A stretch of DNA of 64,000 nucleotides from Eutreptiella sp. 'Long Island Sound 2002' (GCA_964036045.1 OZ038383.1:41128354-41192353); one strand, 5' to 3'. Positions 9,930-20,373 are shown, counted from the stretch's first letter. Notes: generated from the letters alone by a model not told the origin. Program-made: numbers and translations.

Positions 9930-11400
9930 TTCTCCGATGTTGGTACCTGCGCTTCTGCATAGGCCCGCGGTGCGGGGGAAATCGGCACGGTGTTGTTGTA
10001 GTGGAAATTGTAATTGGCCAGCGTGATGAAGGCGGTGACTTGAGGCGTGCCTACAGGTAGTCGAAGTAGAACAGCTCCGCCACAGTGGATCAACTTTGAC
10101 GTGAAGACGACCATATCCCCAACATACATGTCCAGCAGGTACTCGTACCAGGGCTTCGGCACCCCCTCATGGGAGAGGGGCACATATCGACCACAAGGGG
10201 CATCGGTGGAAAGATCCACGTTGCACGGTACAAATACGGAGTGGCCTTTGCCTTGAGTCTTGTGTGTCAAGGGGCGATCGCTGTGCCAATGTTGTTGCTT
10301 GTCATTGGTTGCGTGGATACATCCGGCTTGGACAACAACATCATCCTCAAACTTCTACACTTTTTGCAACTCCCACTGTACTTCCTTCGCAAGGGCTCCA
10401 AGGCCGGCAGCTCCATCCCCTCTTCATCGGCAGTGGCAGTCCCAAGCGGCTGTAGCAAGCACTTCGGCTAGAGCTGTCTCCTTGACAACCTGCAGCCGGC
10501 ACATTGTTGTTGAAGACGGACCCCCACTTGTGAGCCGGAACGGTGATGCACTCGTGCTTCGTGGCCTTGTGGACCGGGGAGTCGGCAAAGATATCACGGT
10601 AGCGGCAAAGCCCAACGTTGACGATGGCCTTGGGGTTCCCATTGGTGGGTGTGCCAGGTGCAGGGGCCAAAGACAACCTCCTCGTTGTTGCCAATCAATG
10701 AAAGTCGGTCGCACATAGGAAAAGGAAGAAAGGGCTCCTTGTTGGTAGTGCAGATCATGGCGTGGGTGGAAAGACCATAGCGGTTGTCAGGTCTCCACTA
10801 TAACTGGCCGGCCGTGGGCAACGAGTAGATGGGGATCTGTTTCCGTGCGTCTTTGAGGGAGAGGAAGCGGAGTGTGTGAGTTGTGGGTTGGAGGAGTAAA
10901 TAGTTGTCCTTGCCCATCTTCTTGCTTGTGGGGCGCCTCCTAACAAAGAGGGCGTTACTAGACTGGTCGTCCCCCACATGCAGCTTCATGGTACCGTTGG
11001 AGTCCGTGGGGAGCCTAGAGGTGATGCTGAGGTGCAAATCCTCCATGTCTTTGGGATGAAGGAAGAATTGGAAGAGGGGAACATGGGGGATTTTGTGAAT
11101 AACCTCGGTGATGTAATCGCTCACCACACGGGGGGTGCGATCATGCATGCTTGACCCCTTCACTTAGACACCACCAACAATGGTTGTGGGCTTGAAAATA
11201 ACTGCAGCACGTGTGGTTTGAGCTGTGAGGGTTTCAAGTTCACAACAAACAGGGGCTGAATATCCACGAGTCCCCACAAGAGCATTGGCCTTGTCAAGCC
11301 ATGATGCAAGAACCGGAAAATTTGAGCGGTCCATGATCAAGGTGAAAAGCTGGCACAATAGTGTGAGAAACGTGGCTGAGAGGCAGCGAATGTGGAAGTA
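9911..11400 (-). pseudogene. 2OG-Fe(II)-dioxygenase-like protein, broken
   Basis: The last part (about 10390 to TGA at 9911) holds the features of a 2-oxoglutarate/Fe(II) oxygenase. There is an HxD in QQHWHSDRP (codons 10285-10277), a distal histidine in GDMVVFTSKLIHCGGA about 60 residues later, and a following strand VTAFITLANYNF. In this family two His and one Asp bind iron and the enzyme hydroxylates a substrate using oxygen and 2OG. The upstream frame (11358 to about 10610) reads through a TAA (11164-11166) and a TAG (10798-10800). A further TAG (10355-10357) lies just before the HxD. At least two frameshifts occur between 10660 and 10480. It reads as a decayed gene; recoding is possible but less likely. 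Confidence 0.5.
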
Positions 11401-11575
11401 GAACGAGTGCTAGAACCCCTGCTCAAACCCTGCCGGAACTCCCTTCCGGCGCTAGAAACCATGCTGCAATCCCCGGTGCAACCCCCTTCTGGTGCTGAAA
11501 CCCCCCCCCCCCCGTCTAGCGTTGGAACCTCCTTTCCAGCGATGTGCTGGAAGGAGTTCCAGCGGGGATTCGAGC
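11401..11575. repeat. C-rich hairpin repeat, cluster 4
   Basis: Units of the CTAGAACCCC / CCCTTCCGGCGCTAG family, ending in an inverted pair around 11530-11560 (CTCCTTTCCAGC, five bases, GCTGGAAGGAG). A C run of 14 lies within it. It separates the dioxygenase-like relic from the frame above. Confidence 0.7.
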
Positions 11576-11829
11576 ACTTTTGAACCCACCTCAAATAAAG
11601 CCAGCGGCCAACAGTAAACCTTGTCTCTTGCACCAACAAATACTAAGAAAAACTTATTTCTTAACTTAGTGGACACGGCATGGTAGGCGCCACCCACCGA
11701 GTGTCCTAGAAAGGGGGGGGGGGGGTTCCAGCTGGGCGCTTTCGGCGGCACACCCCAAGTCCCAGGTGGTGCAGAGTAAGCCGCGTCCCTCCGTCCTCCG
11801 GTAACGGCTGGCTACCACAATGGTCGCCC

Positions 11830-12480
11830 ATGGGGGTAGCGTTGACCCCCCCCCCCCGACGACGGCAGGTGCCGCGACTGCTAAGCGCCGATACGTCTCC
11901 ATGACTTGGTGCAAGAATGATTGGTGTCTGTGAACGGTATGCGCACAGTGACCACATGGAGCTGCCGGTTTGGACCCGCTAGTTTTGTAGGCTGCCAATG
12001 GTCCTGGGATTCCCGGGTGGATGTGCACCTGTCTATCCTGCTAACGGGTGATGGGTACTCCTCTGACCCATGTAGTGTGGTATCGGTGGTGTCATTCGTT
12101 GAGAAGAGGGTTGAGACTTGGTGGACTTGCTGTTCTTGGAGGGCCTGCCCTTCCTAGCATATGGCATCTAGTTCGCACCCCATCATAATGGTCATCTCTT
12201 GAAGGTTGGAGGCCTTTGCCGCGGTGTTGGTGATGCCCAGCTTGTTGAGGGATATCAAGGTAATTGTTGCCTTGACGACGGTGTTCGTGGTGGGGTCGGT
12301 GCTTGGGTTCGGAGTTCTGTAGTCGGGTGAGACTCTACCGCAATCCACTCTCGTGCCCTCGTGTGCCAAGACATAACCCCCTGACGTCACGGAAAGGGGT
12401 GTTCTTCCAAACAAAGGTGGTGCCGAGCACCGACCCAGCCACATTAGGGCGACCTGTCCTCGGGCTCCTTGCCTACAAGA
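11830..12480 (-). pseudogene. Unknown degenerate protein
   Basis: The minus-strand frame from about 12444 is coherent (TTNTVVKATITLISLNKLGI; NLQEMTIMMGCELDAIC). It passes a TAG at about 12157, just before EGQALQEQQVHQVSTLF. It then stays open through a hydrophilic Thr/Ser-rich stretch to another TAG near 11881, beside a C run at 11846-11856. Glutamine fits both stop positions. No family is recognised. It is the most upstream frame of the one-strand block. Confidence 0.35.
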
Positions 12481-12499
12481 ATTTCAGATCATGGTGATC

Positions 12500-13170
12500 C
12501 ACAATATCTTGGATTTGGCACCTGCTTTGTCAGCGTGTTCTGTAATTTATTTTGAATGCATCCAACAATATGGCATATTGCCTTTGTGGCTTTATCTAGA
12601 GTCCATTTGCTCGTAGTGATGATAGGTGTGGCATTAATCAGATGATACACAGTATGAAGTAGATTGCCCTGATGCTTCACATCAGTGAATTAGGACACGG
12701 CTGGAGCTAACGGGATTACAGCACCATTCACGTAAATTGTGTGCAATCCTCTCAGACCCCAAGCAGGTTTATGCGCACACCGCGTCACGCGGAACTCTGC
12801 AGCGGGTCCCCAACATGTGCAATTGAGGGCATTGAACAAAAGGAAAATATGTCGCGTGCAACAACTTCATGGGTGGTCGCCATTGCAAACTTTGAAGGGT
12901 ACATTGCATTCTATACCACATATTACCCAGGTGGGGGGCATTTCTGCGAAATGTGAAGTCATGCCGTTTTGCCTAAAATTGGCCACTTCGAAAAAAGGGG
13001 GGGGGGTTACCCCTTTTGCGCGCAACTAAAATTTTCCAAAACGCGCCGCGGGGGGTTACCTTGGATGTGCACAAGTGCGTATTTGCTAATTTTTTGGGCA
13101 TGCAGAAGGAAATTTGGGGGTGTCTTGCTTCAAAAGTGACGGATCTTTGCACGCTTACTTGATGCTGCTG
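12500..13170. other. Intergenic, dispersed repeat piece
   Basis: No coherent gene is seen. A piece at about 12960-13020 (TTTTGCCTAAAATTGGCCA, then a G run and GTTACC) recurs in similar form at about 14445-14490, so this is a dispersed repeat. Confidence 0.45.
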
Positions 13171-13248
13171 CTTCACATATCAGGTGTGGCAGGGACGCGG
13201 TGGCCTAAGGGGTTAGCATACAACAACGGAGGCCTCCACTCTACCTCC

Positions 13249-13910
13249 TCACCAATGCAATGGTGGTTGTAGCCGCCCACACCCCCTGCCGGGGGGGGCC
13301 GTGGACGATTTCTCTTCGGCGCGGCCCAACACCGAAGAGGGTGCCTCACGGGGTGCCCAATCGTGCCAGACGTACGTTTCGTCACATTTCGCGTTTCGTG
13401 TCACCGCTTCATGGGGTGCCCAGTCCCACAATACGGTCGTTTCGAATCGCTTCTGTGCCACTGAAGCTGCCACGGGTGCCTTCCCACTTTTCACTTGCTT
13501 GCCTTGCCCGCGGGGTTGCTTGGTGGTCTTCTTGTACACTTTCTTGTGTCCTGTCGCAACGACCACTTTGGCACTGCTGTACGAACTGCCGCTGTCGGAA
13601 CTAGACTCCGACGATGTAGAGGACGTCCCACCACTACTAGAATCGGTCGTTGACGAACTATCCGTGTCGGAGCCGTCTGACTCATCGGACGGGCGACGCT
13701 CTGGACGCCAATCTTCATCGGCCTCACTTGTAGGTCGTTGTGTGCCATATTTGTCCCCTCCTTCATCACCCGTGGTTGTGGCTTGTCCCATGCCTTCCCT
13801 TGCTTCCTTGTCCACATGAATGGTAATCCGCCGAACCTTTTCTGCTTCCTCCGCCTTTGTCTTCCGAGCACGCCGGGCAATCTGCTTGTCCACAACCCAA
13901 TCACTTACTT
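13249..13910 (-). CDS. Acidic, serine-rich hypothetical protein
   Basis: A 214-codon frame ending at 13249, and open upstream to the edge of the tandem array. It begins with a basic Arg/Lys-rich helix (QIARRARKTKAEEAEKVRR), continues with an acidic Ser/Asp/Thr tract of about 60 residues (SDGSDTDSSSTTDSSS), then a Lys-rich segment and two related tails of the type VLWDWAPHEAVTRNA and VWHDWAPREAPSS. The repeated WDWAP/HDWAP tail argues that the frame is or was translated. It could be a disordered nucleic-acid-binding or structural protein. The 86-bp satellite lies directly upstream. Confidence 0.45.
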
Positions 13911-13912
13911 CA

Positions 13913-14345
13913 ACTACTTGTGGGCAAAATGGCTACGTCACCCCTGCCGTCTCGGGGATCCCCACCGCTTCAGAGCGTGGGGACAAAATCAGAAGTGGCC
14001 CACTTGTGGGCAAAATGGCTACGTCACCTCTGCCGTCTCGGGGATCCCCACCGCTTCAGAGCGGGGGGACAAAATCAGAAGTGGCCCACTTGTGGGCAAA
14101 ATGGCTACGTCACCCTTGCCGTCTCGGGGATCCCCACTGCTTCAGAGCGGGGGAACAAAATCAGAAGTGGCCCACTGGTGGGCAAAATGGCTACGTCACC
14201 CCTGCCGTCTCGGGGATCCCCACCGCTTCAGAGCAGGGGGACAAAATCAGAAGTGGCCCACTTGTGGGCAAGGTGGCTACGTCACCACTGCCGTCTCGGG
14301 GATCCCCACCGCTTCAGAGCGGGGGGCTAAATCAGAAGTGGCCCA
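13913..14345. repeat. 86-bp tandem satellite, five full units
   Basis: The motif ATGGCTACGTCAC recurs at 13929, 14015, 14101 and 14187, with a variant at 14273: an exact 86-base period. Each unit contains CTCGGGGATCCCCACCGCTT and GACAAAATCAGAAGTGGCCC. A sixth unit is degenerate. Because 86 is not a multiple of three, all three plus frames stay open across it, so the long plus-strand frames here are artefacts of the repeat. It is related to the 104-bp array at 32.6-33.1 kb in opposite orientation. Confidence 0.9.
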
Positions 14346-14560
14346 CAAGTGGTCAAAAATGCTATATAGTGGTAGTGTGAGGTGCGCTAAGCAAACCCTT
14401 CCCCCCCAAAAAGGTGGGGGTTTCGGTTATGTGAAAACCCTACTTTTGCCTAAAAATTTGGCCAACGAAAAAAGGGGGGGGTTATTTAAAACCCCCCATG
14501 CTGTCGTTCTCCGCAGAAATGCCCCCCCCCTGATATTACCCCATAAACTATGCACTTGTG
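14346..14560. repeat. Dispersed repeat with C and G runs
   Basis: The piece CTTTTGCCTAAAAATTTGGC (about 14445) followed by a G run and GTTATT repeats the arrangement near 12963. No gene is seen. Confidence 0.4.
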
Positions 14561-15688
14561 AGGTCAACCATCTTTGTTGATACGATTGGCAAATTGATAG
14601 GCCATTTCTGAATGATGAGGTCCCTAAACTGGGGAAACGTGCCGAGAAAATGTAGCTGTGATATAGGTGCATGTGGTACATTTTGGTAGCAGCCGCTATG
14701 CGTATGGAAGCACCGAGGACACTTCAATGGCACAATGTTCACACCGATAGGACTGTAGTCAGGAAAAAGGGTGGCAAGCAACACACAAAAATTTTGACAC
14801 GTGCAGTGAACGAGTGATTGTCAACAATCAAGGGAGTCACAGATCTCTGTCCAGCCCACCAATTTCCGTGTTACGTGATTCACCGATCTCGCAGCGGCAG
14901 ATGCTCAATAGATTCTATAAAAATTGTTCAAATACACGCAGCACCAATCACCCGCATCTCACACGCCATACCGTGGCTCATAGGCTTCTCAACTCAGGCA
15001 AAATTCTTGAACTCATTTCCGAATGTCCTGGACAAAAGACCTCGCACGTGACACACCCATATTTGGTTCTACTGCTCGAAAGCATATTAAAAATACCATG
15101 GTAGAATGACTAGGCACATGTAAGGCATGCGGAATCTGTGTTTGATAGCATGCCATGTACACCTTGTACACATAAATCATACGGGAGCAATGAACACACA
15201 CAATTTGAGAATTTTTCGGGGTCTTATATAATGCGAATCGGATATAATGTGTTGTGGTGTTTTTGTGGTCGGCACAACATTGAGGAATATAAGTGACACA
15301 CTATGTCGCTATGTAAGATGTACACATATGATTATGGATGGCATTGGCTTGAAATTCGTGAGCATTGCAAAGCACGGTAAGATCGATTACAGTGTCCACC
15401 TGCATCTCTCCTCCCGTGATGCTTGCACGCATCGATACGGGATGAGACAGCTATGCTAAATCAATTGTGACACAGTGTCACTTTGTGCATTGACAAATCA
15501 CTTCAAGAGAAAGGAGTGTGTTTCGTTCTATGCACAATGTCATCACACGATGGTCATTGCAGGAGGGTCTATGCGCGACACCAAGCACATGAAGCATGAA
15601 ATTGTGTAGTTTAGGCCCTTGGAGGAGATTGGTGACCCACACCAGCAAGAACATGAATTTAATCACGTAGTGTGGTATGCAGGCCCGG

Positions 15689-15690
<2 letters not shown>
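14561..15690. other. AT-richer stretch, no clear gene
   Basis: Only short frames occur. A minus-strand frame at 14784-14548 has a C-x2-C...C arrangement (PLKCPRCFHTHSGCYQ). A second (15201-15013) has CVHCSRMIYVYKVYMAC. These could be decayed zinc-binding segments of one gene, but I cannot join them. Confidence 0.3.
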
Positions 15691-15752
<62 letters not shown>

Positions 15753-15776
15753 CTGTGTGTGTGTGTGTGTGTGTGC
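15691..15776. repeat. (GT)n microsatellite
   Basis: A GT dinucleotide tract of about 85 bases with a few interruptions. Confidence 0.95.
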
Positions 15777-15936
15777 ACTGTCACAGCTTGTGTAGCAGAT
15801 CTGACGTGAACTCACAGCACTCATGAAGAGTGCGGTCGTCCGTAGCAACACATCCTATGTAGAAACATGCACCGAGGACAACTACACAAAGCACACGAGT
15901 GACAAGATTATCGGAAATCCCAAAGAATGTGCAATG

Positions 15937-16430
15937 TCAACATCCGTGGACCTTTGTGTATCTCTCAGGGCCAAGCTTTTGAAGCTTGCACGGTACAACG
16001 GTGATATTAAGATCGTCTCTCAACCTGAAAAGCCCCTCCGAATATCGGACAAGTTGAGGCGTGCAAAATTCAACGTATCCGAATAGCTCATGGTGAACTA
16101 AGGAGCGCTGAAAATCTCTGTAGGATAACAATGCGATTTTACCATCGGGGATATGTCTTTGCATATTGGTTATTGTTCCTTTCCCATCTTAAGAAATTTA
16201 GCAAGCTTTATTTGTCGGTCGTGGATCCTACGTAACTCCTTGGCCACCGAAGCGTACGCCTGAGAAATGGGTGTTTGTGTCCGTCTCTTTTCATTCATAG
16301 TAACGTCCGACTCTCGGTCACTATGTTGCTTTCGCGGTTCCATGCACATCATAGTATGGCAACATGTGGCTAAGCTCTGATACTTAGAGAATACACAATA
16401 TTCCACATATCAAGGTATCAATCGGAATTT
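15937..16430 (-). pseudogene. Unknown degenerate minus-strand frames
   Basis: Two short frames (16406-16170 and 16164-15937) read ISQAYASVAKELRRIHDRQI and ALLSYRDFQRSLVHHELFGY. They look protein-like and lie end to end in different frames. No family is recognised. Confidence 0.25.
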
Positions 16431-16439
16431 CGTGGAAAC

Positions 16440-16808
16440 AGTGTGTTCAAAACATGTGCCATTTGATGCATTTTTGGAAGGCTTCAACTCTGCATGATCT
16501 ATTCTCCAAAAATGCTGCCATTTAGAGAGAACCTCCCATGGTGTCTACACCATGACATTCCCGCCCGCCATTTCACCAAGTTGTGGTCCGCATGATTTGG
16601 CGGCCTGACCTCCCACTCCGCTATATGCAGGCCGTTAAGCGAGCATTGCAGGGTACCGCACGGCGTCACTCATTCCTCATGGAGGATCAGTGCCATCGCC
16701 GCGGTCGTCAGCTCTTGTATGCCATCCTCCTTCTTGAGGTTTGAATCTATCCAACACCATCCGGAGCCCCTCAATCTCCTTGGCCTGTGCATACACCTGC
16801 TCCGCCAT
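16440..16808 (-). pseudogene. Degenerate coiled-coil (gag-like) frame
   Basis: An ATG at 16808 opens MAEQVYAQAKEIEGLRMVLD, a short coiled-coil N-terminus resembling the start of retroelement Gag proteins. The frame is then broken by TGA, TAA and TAG codons but stays protein-like to about 16440 (VLSKWQHFWRIDHAELKPSK). Upstream at 16852-16900 lies a motif shared with 287-345. The identity as gag is a guess from shape. Confidence 0.25.
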
Positions 16809-17020
16809 TTGCACTAGCTCCCAATCTGATTCGCACGCAACAAAAAAGACAGACAAAAAATTGCCTCCTCAAGAAAGGGAAACATGTGTTTTTCATAATG
16901 AAAAAAAAGTAGGAATTTGCAGTAGACAGTGGAGCGACCAAAAAGCAGCAAACGCATGACCATGAGCGGGTAGAAATGATTCATTAAAGTTGTGCAACCG
17001 GGAGCCATACCAACAAGCCC

Positions 17021-17785
17021 ATGTACGCAGACCAAGCTTGGTGCTTCAGGAATCATTGCACCTCAGAGAACAATGTCCATAGCCAAACAACTTTGTCCGA
17101 GGGACCGACGGTTGCATCAACGAAGAAAGCGACGGAGCGCACTAGGGAGCCATACTGTGAAGCGCACAGTTCGCAGCCTTGCCAATACAAAGAACACAAC
17201 AAATGGGGAGGGGGGGGGTCCAATGGAGGAGAAAAACATGGGGCGGGTCATGACATGCTGAAAGAGGGGGGGAACTGCGGTATAGACGGGCTACCTCATT
17301 CAACCTGTCAAAAATTACCTTTGCACGGATTTGCGGGTGATCACGTGAGGCGCAAGAAAAGACACATCACAGGGAGTGTTTTCCCCCGTAAAGTGTATGT
17401 GCGCACAGGGGTAGCGAGACGGGACTACATAATGGTCGGGTTCTACAAGAATATCGAAAATCTCACAGCGATGCCAAAACGGATGATGATGCACAATGAT
17501 AGTGGCAACATAACATTGGGGGTAGAAATCGTGGTGGGCCGGGAGCAAACGGGAGTGAAAATAAAAACACCTATAAAAGTGGAGCCCCAGGACGTTGTGG
17601 CACAAAGTGCTTCAAAGAGAAAGTGCCACCACCTAAGGAGCATGCGGTGCAAGTGGGCATATCAAAATTGTGAGGCCTTGCATTACCAAATCAATGCAAA
17701 AACAAGAGATGGAATTTGGCAGCATCGGGGACAAAAACAGAGCATTCCGCACATACTCATCGGAACTAGCGTGCCACAAGTGTGA
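17021..17785 (+). CDS. Long plus-strand frame, hypothetical
   Basis: An uninterrupted 254-codon frame. The first third is Gly/Ser/Thr-rich around a G run; later parts look moderately protein-like (YIMVGFYKNIENLTAMPKRM; GVEIVVGREQTGVKIKTPIK). No domain is recognised. A minus-strand reading overlaps its 3' end, so the true coding strand is uncertain. Confidence 0.25.
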   Translation: MYADQAWCFRNHCTSENNVHSQTTLSEGPTVASTKKATERTREPYCEAHSSQPCQYKEHNKWGGGGSNGGEKHGAGHDMLKEGGNCGIDGLPHSTCQKLPLHGFAGDHVRRKKRHITGSVFPRKVYVRTGVARRDYIMVGFYKNIENLTAMPKRMMMHNDSGNITLGVEIVVGREQTGVKIKTPIKVEPQDVVAQSASKRKCHHLRSMRCKWAYQNCEALHYQINAKTRDGIWQHRGQKQSIPHILIGTSVPQV

Positions 17786-17950
17786 ACGGTTCGTGCACCT
17801 AGTAGGGGCGAAGTTATTTCATGTAGACCCCCCACCCAGCCCGCACCCGGAGCTTGAAGGTGGGCCACCTACTTTGCCAGTTCATCCACACAAACGGTAG
17901 CTTGCAAATGGAAAAGCAGATGCCGAGCCAGCACGAACTGACGTAGTCTA
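17683..17950 (-). pseudogene. Possible decayed exon downstream of the YR element
   Basis: The minus frame reads FVLARHLLFHLQATVCVDELAK, a TAG at 17869-17871, then VAHLQAPGAGWVGGLHEITS and onward to 17683. It follows a GGGTTGC-type repeat tract (17955-18170) and could be the next exon of the gene interrupted by the YR retrotransposon. Glutamine would fit the TAG. It overlaps a competing plus-strand frame. Confidence 0.25.
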
Positions 17951-17954
17951 CAAC

Positions 17955-18170
17955 ATATCACGTTGCATTTCGAGGGAATTGCAGAGGGGGATTGCAGCTC
18001 CGAGACGTACAAAGTGTACGTCATGTTCGATACATATTGCCGGGGCACTGGGTTGCGGACAGGGGTTGTAGCTTCGAGAAGTACGAAACGTACTTCGCAT
18101 TTAGTACACATTACCGCGGCACCAGGTTGCGGTGTGGGGTTGCAGAAGAGGCTACGTTCCAAACGTGAGA
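17955..18170. repeat. GGGTTGC repeat tract
   Basis: About 2.5 tandem units of roughly 75 bases. Each has an ACGTAC-containing near-palindrome (GACGTACAAAGTGTACGTC; AAGTACGAAACGTACTT) followed by two boxes of the form GGGTTGC. The same family occurs at 30180-30350, 30645-30910, 31576-31786 and about 32120-32285. Confidence 0.65.
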
Positions 18171-18204
18171 ACCAATGTATTGTATTGTATGTTGTGCACC
18201 AGAT

Positions 18205-18254
18205 TTACGAACAAAGCAAACCACAATTCAGGCATATTGTGGCTCCTCGCTGCT
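18205..18254 (-). repeat. Split direct repeat B2 (3' terminus)
   Basis: Shares TTACGAACAAAGCAAA and AATTCAGGCATATTGTGGC with B1 at 18435-18484, with a few mismatches in between. It marks the outer 3' end of the YR retrotransposon. Confidence 0.85.
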
Positions 18255-18352
18255 GTACCATAATCCACAAAGGAGCCATGACGCCATAGATACACATGCT
18301 GTTCGTTGGGTGGGTGGGCGGGCCTCCTGTCATTCCGGGCGGGTGGGCGGGC

Positions 18353-18432
18353 TTCCCCAGGCAAAATTTCAAAAACAATCTGCAAAAAATAAGACAGACA
18401 TATAAAACCCCAGTCAGCAAAGCTAACAGTCG
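18353..18432 (-). repeat. Split direct repeat A2
   Basis: Nearly identical to A1 at 29011-29090 over 80 bases (TTCCCCAGGCAAAATTTC ... AGCAAAGCTAACAGTCG). It abuts B1 with two bases between, as expected when the B1-A2 block records the circular junction. Confidence 0.88.
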
Positions 18433-18434
18433 TG

Positions 18435-18484
18435 TTACGAACAAAGCAAAACGAAATTCAGGCATATTGTGGCTCCTCGCTGCT
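18435..18484 (-). repeat. Split direct repeat B1
   Basis: Direct copy of B2, placed immediately inside A2. The B1-A2-B2 block is the 3' signature of PAT/Ngaro-type elements. Confidence 0.85.
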
Positions 18485-18614
18485 TATTTTTGTTCGCTCT
18501 CCCACGGGCACAACCATAGCACCTCTCATGGCCCTGTCCCTAAAAAATCAGGACAGCGGTTCAGCTGACCCTAGTGCCAATGCATCCAGGTTACAGGCTG
18601 CTCCCCAACGTCCT

Positions 18615-19142
18615 TTAGGGAAACCCAAGACCCATATTGCGGAGGGGACCCCAGGGAACGACTGTAAAGAAAGCCACGTGGTGGTCTGCAGCCCCTGCAC
18701 AGGCATCCTGCATCCGCCCCTTCCACTCCGAGTCTATCCTGGAAAGACTGTCAGCCGGGTTCAGGTCCCCCGGAACAAATTCCAGATACACCGAGCCCTC
18801 CAGGCGCCGGAGCAAGTAAAACAACCTCCGCAGGTGCCTGTTTTGGCGTCGCAGGCTTGCATTGGCCCTAAGGGAAGCGACCTGCTCTAAAGCTGAGGAA
18901 TTATCCCCTATTAGACGCCACACAGGCCAGCCTACCCTGATGCAGAGCCGAACCCCACGAACCAGGGCCTCGAGCTCGGCCTCTTGCTGTGTCCGAACCC
19001 CCGGGGAGCAGGGGAACACCCGGCCACCCAAAGCTGGGCCCCAGACACTAACTTTAAAATTGTCAACATCAAAGGCGGCATCCACATACAGGACCCCCCC
19101 CCCCCACAGATGCCAAGGGGAAGCAATACCTGTGGTTTCCAA
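18615..19142 (-). CDS. RNase H domain of the YR retrotransposon
   Basis: This 175-codon frame carries the four acidic residues of retroelement RNase H: D in LYVDAAFD (about residue 21), E in QQEAELEAL (about 56), D in LIGDNSSAL (about 80) and D in LNPADSLSR (about 131). The enzyme removes the RNA strand during reverse transcription. It continues the RT protein: the RT frame runs into this region and the two frames meet at a C run (about 19086-19096), so a single indel separates them. The frame ends in TAA at 18615-18617. No MT domain follows; the 3' repeat block begins about 130 bases later. Confidence 0.85.
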   Translation of the reverse strand: METTGIASPWHLWGGGVLYVDAAFDVDNFKVSVWGPALGGRVFPCSPGVRTQQEAELEALVRGVRLCIRVGWPVWRLIGDNSSALEQVASLRANASLRRQNRHLRRLFYLLRRLEGSVYLEFVPGDLNPADSLSRIDSEWKGRMQDACAGAADHHVAFFTVVPWGPLRNMGLGFP

Positions 19143-20373
19143 GCCCTATAGGAAAGCAGGAGGCAGTGCAGGAGGCTCTGGACCAAGGACAGGGGGCAGT
19201 TTTGAAGCCAATTCGGGCCCCACTGACAGTGGGCCCACCAGCCACTCAAAAAAGGGGCGAACCCCACTGTCGGGCGCAGGCTCCAAATAAAGCGGCCCAG
19301 GATACGATGGGCGTGTTTGCGGGTAAGGGGCAGCACCGCAGCCCAAATCCAGAGGCCAAGCAAAGCAGCCCCCCCCTTCCCCTTTGGAAAAACCCCCGCA
19401 CCGTCCCCCGAAAGCACCAGCCACTTCCCCAACCACTGAATCTCCGGGACCGGCTCCAGGACACTTTTAGTGCTAATGACAGCCCCCGCCTTGCGCAGAG
19501 CATCGCACAGGCGCTGTGACACCGATCCTACCCTGGCTTTTCCATACCCAATGACCAAGAAATCGTCTAAATAGTGCAGGACCACGACACCATTGGTGTC
19601 CACAGACCCCGTCACAAAAGCAAGCACATATTGGCATATGAATGGCGAAAACCGCCAACCAAAAGGCAGGCAAGAAAATGCGTAAGATCTTCCGTCGATG
19701 CGCACTCTAAAGCTGTTTTTGTAAGGCTCTGGCAAAGTCAACGACCAAAAGGCATTGGTAAGGTCGATGTGACAGGCCAAGAGGGGGGCAGGCGGTTCCG
19801 CCGAAAGACATAAACTTTCAAGTTCACGCAGGAAGGGGTCGTTCAGGTGGTCCAGACAGTGGGACCCCAGCAAAAGCCTTGGGAGGCCCATGCTGTGGGC
19901 CTGTATAAGGAAGGCAAGGTCCTCAACCGAGGGCAAACTAAAACGTGGCGGGCGAAACCGGTGGCACTTATTGAGGCGCACCAAATGCACAATCATGGAC
20001 GCCTTCACGGCATTTTTGGGGATGGGGAATAAGTAGCCACTGGGCCCCTGGTGAGCCCCCCCCCTCAGCACATAGCCGGAGCACCCCGTCCTTGACCAAG
20101 GCACGCGCCATAATGAGGCCCTCAGGGGAGATCTCTGGCATCTCCCCCAAATCACGACCCGTCACTTCCTGAAAATCAAGCGGGGCAAGGAAATCCCATA
20201 AAAAATCGGGGATGGGGATATTTCCCACCGGTCCCAACCCCCTATCCAACACAGAAGGGTCGAGGCTAAGGAGGAGAGTGACCGGGGAGGTGGAATCCCG
20301 CAGCACACAGGACCACACATCCCCCCCGCAGGGAGTCCAAGGCTGCGATTAGTTGGTCATCTACATCCACCAT
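19090..20373 (-). CDS. Reverse transcriptase of the YR retrotransposon, frame-broken
   Basis: The main frame (20155 down to 18932) has the RT motifs in order: YLFPIPKNAVKASMIVHLVR, HIDLTNAFWSL with the first catalytic Asp (residue 131 of this frame), SCLPFGWRFSPF, VVLHYLDDFLVIG with the catalytic YLDD (residues 195-198), and WLGKWLVLSG. The N-terminal part lies in two other frames. An ATG at 20373 starts MVDVDDQLIAALDSLRGG, which passes at a G/C run (about 20320) into VWSCVLRDSTSPVTLLLSLD, which passes at a C run (about 20053-20061) into the main frame. RT copies element RNA into DNA. It lies downstream of the recombinase, not upstream. Confidence 0.85.

Noticed and set aside
256-12480. Nuclear genetic code with TAG/TAA as glutamine
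   Set aside because: Tempting because many stops sit at Gln-like positions, but in-frame TGA codons and frequent frameshifts in the same relics, and stop-free host exons, fit C-to-T decay better. Kept only as an alternative.
13913-14345. Possible CRISPR array
   Set aside because: The units are complete head-to-tail copies with no unique spacers, in eukaryotic DNA without cas genes.
13738-14580. 280-codon plus-strand frame
   Set aside because: It is kept open by the 86-bp satellite, in which all three plus frames are open; no domain is present.
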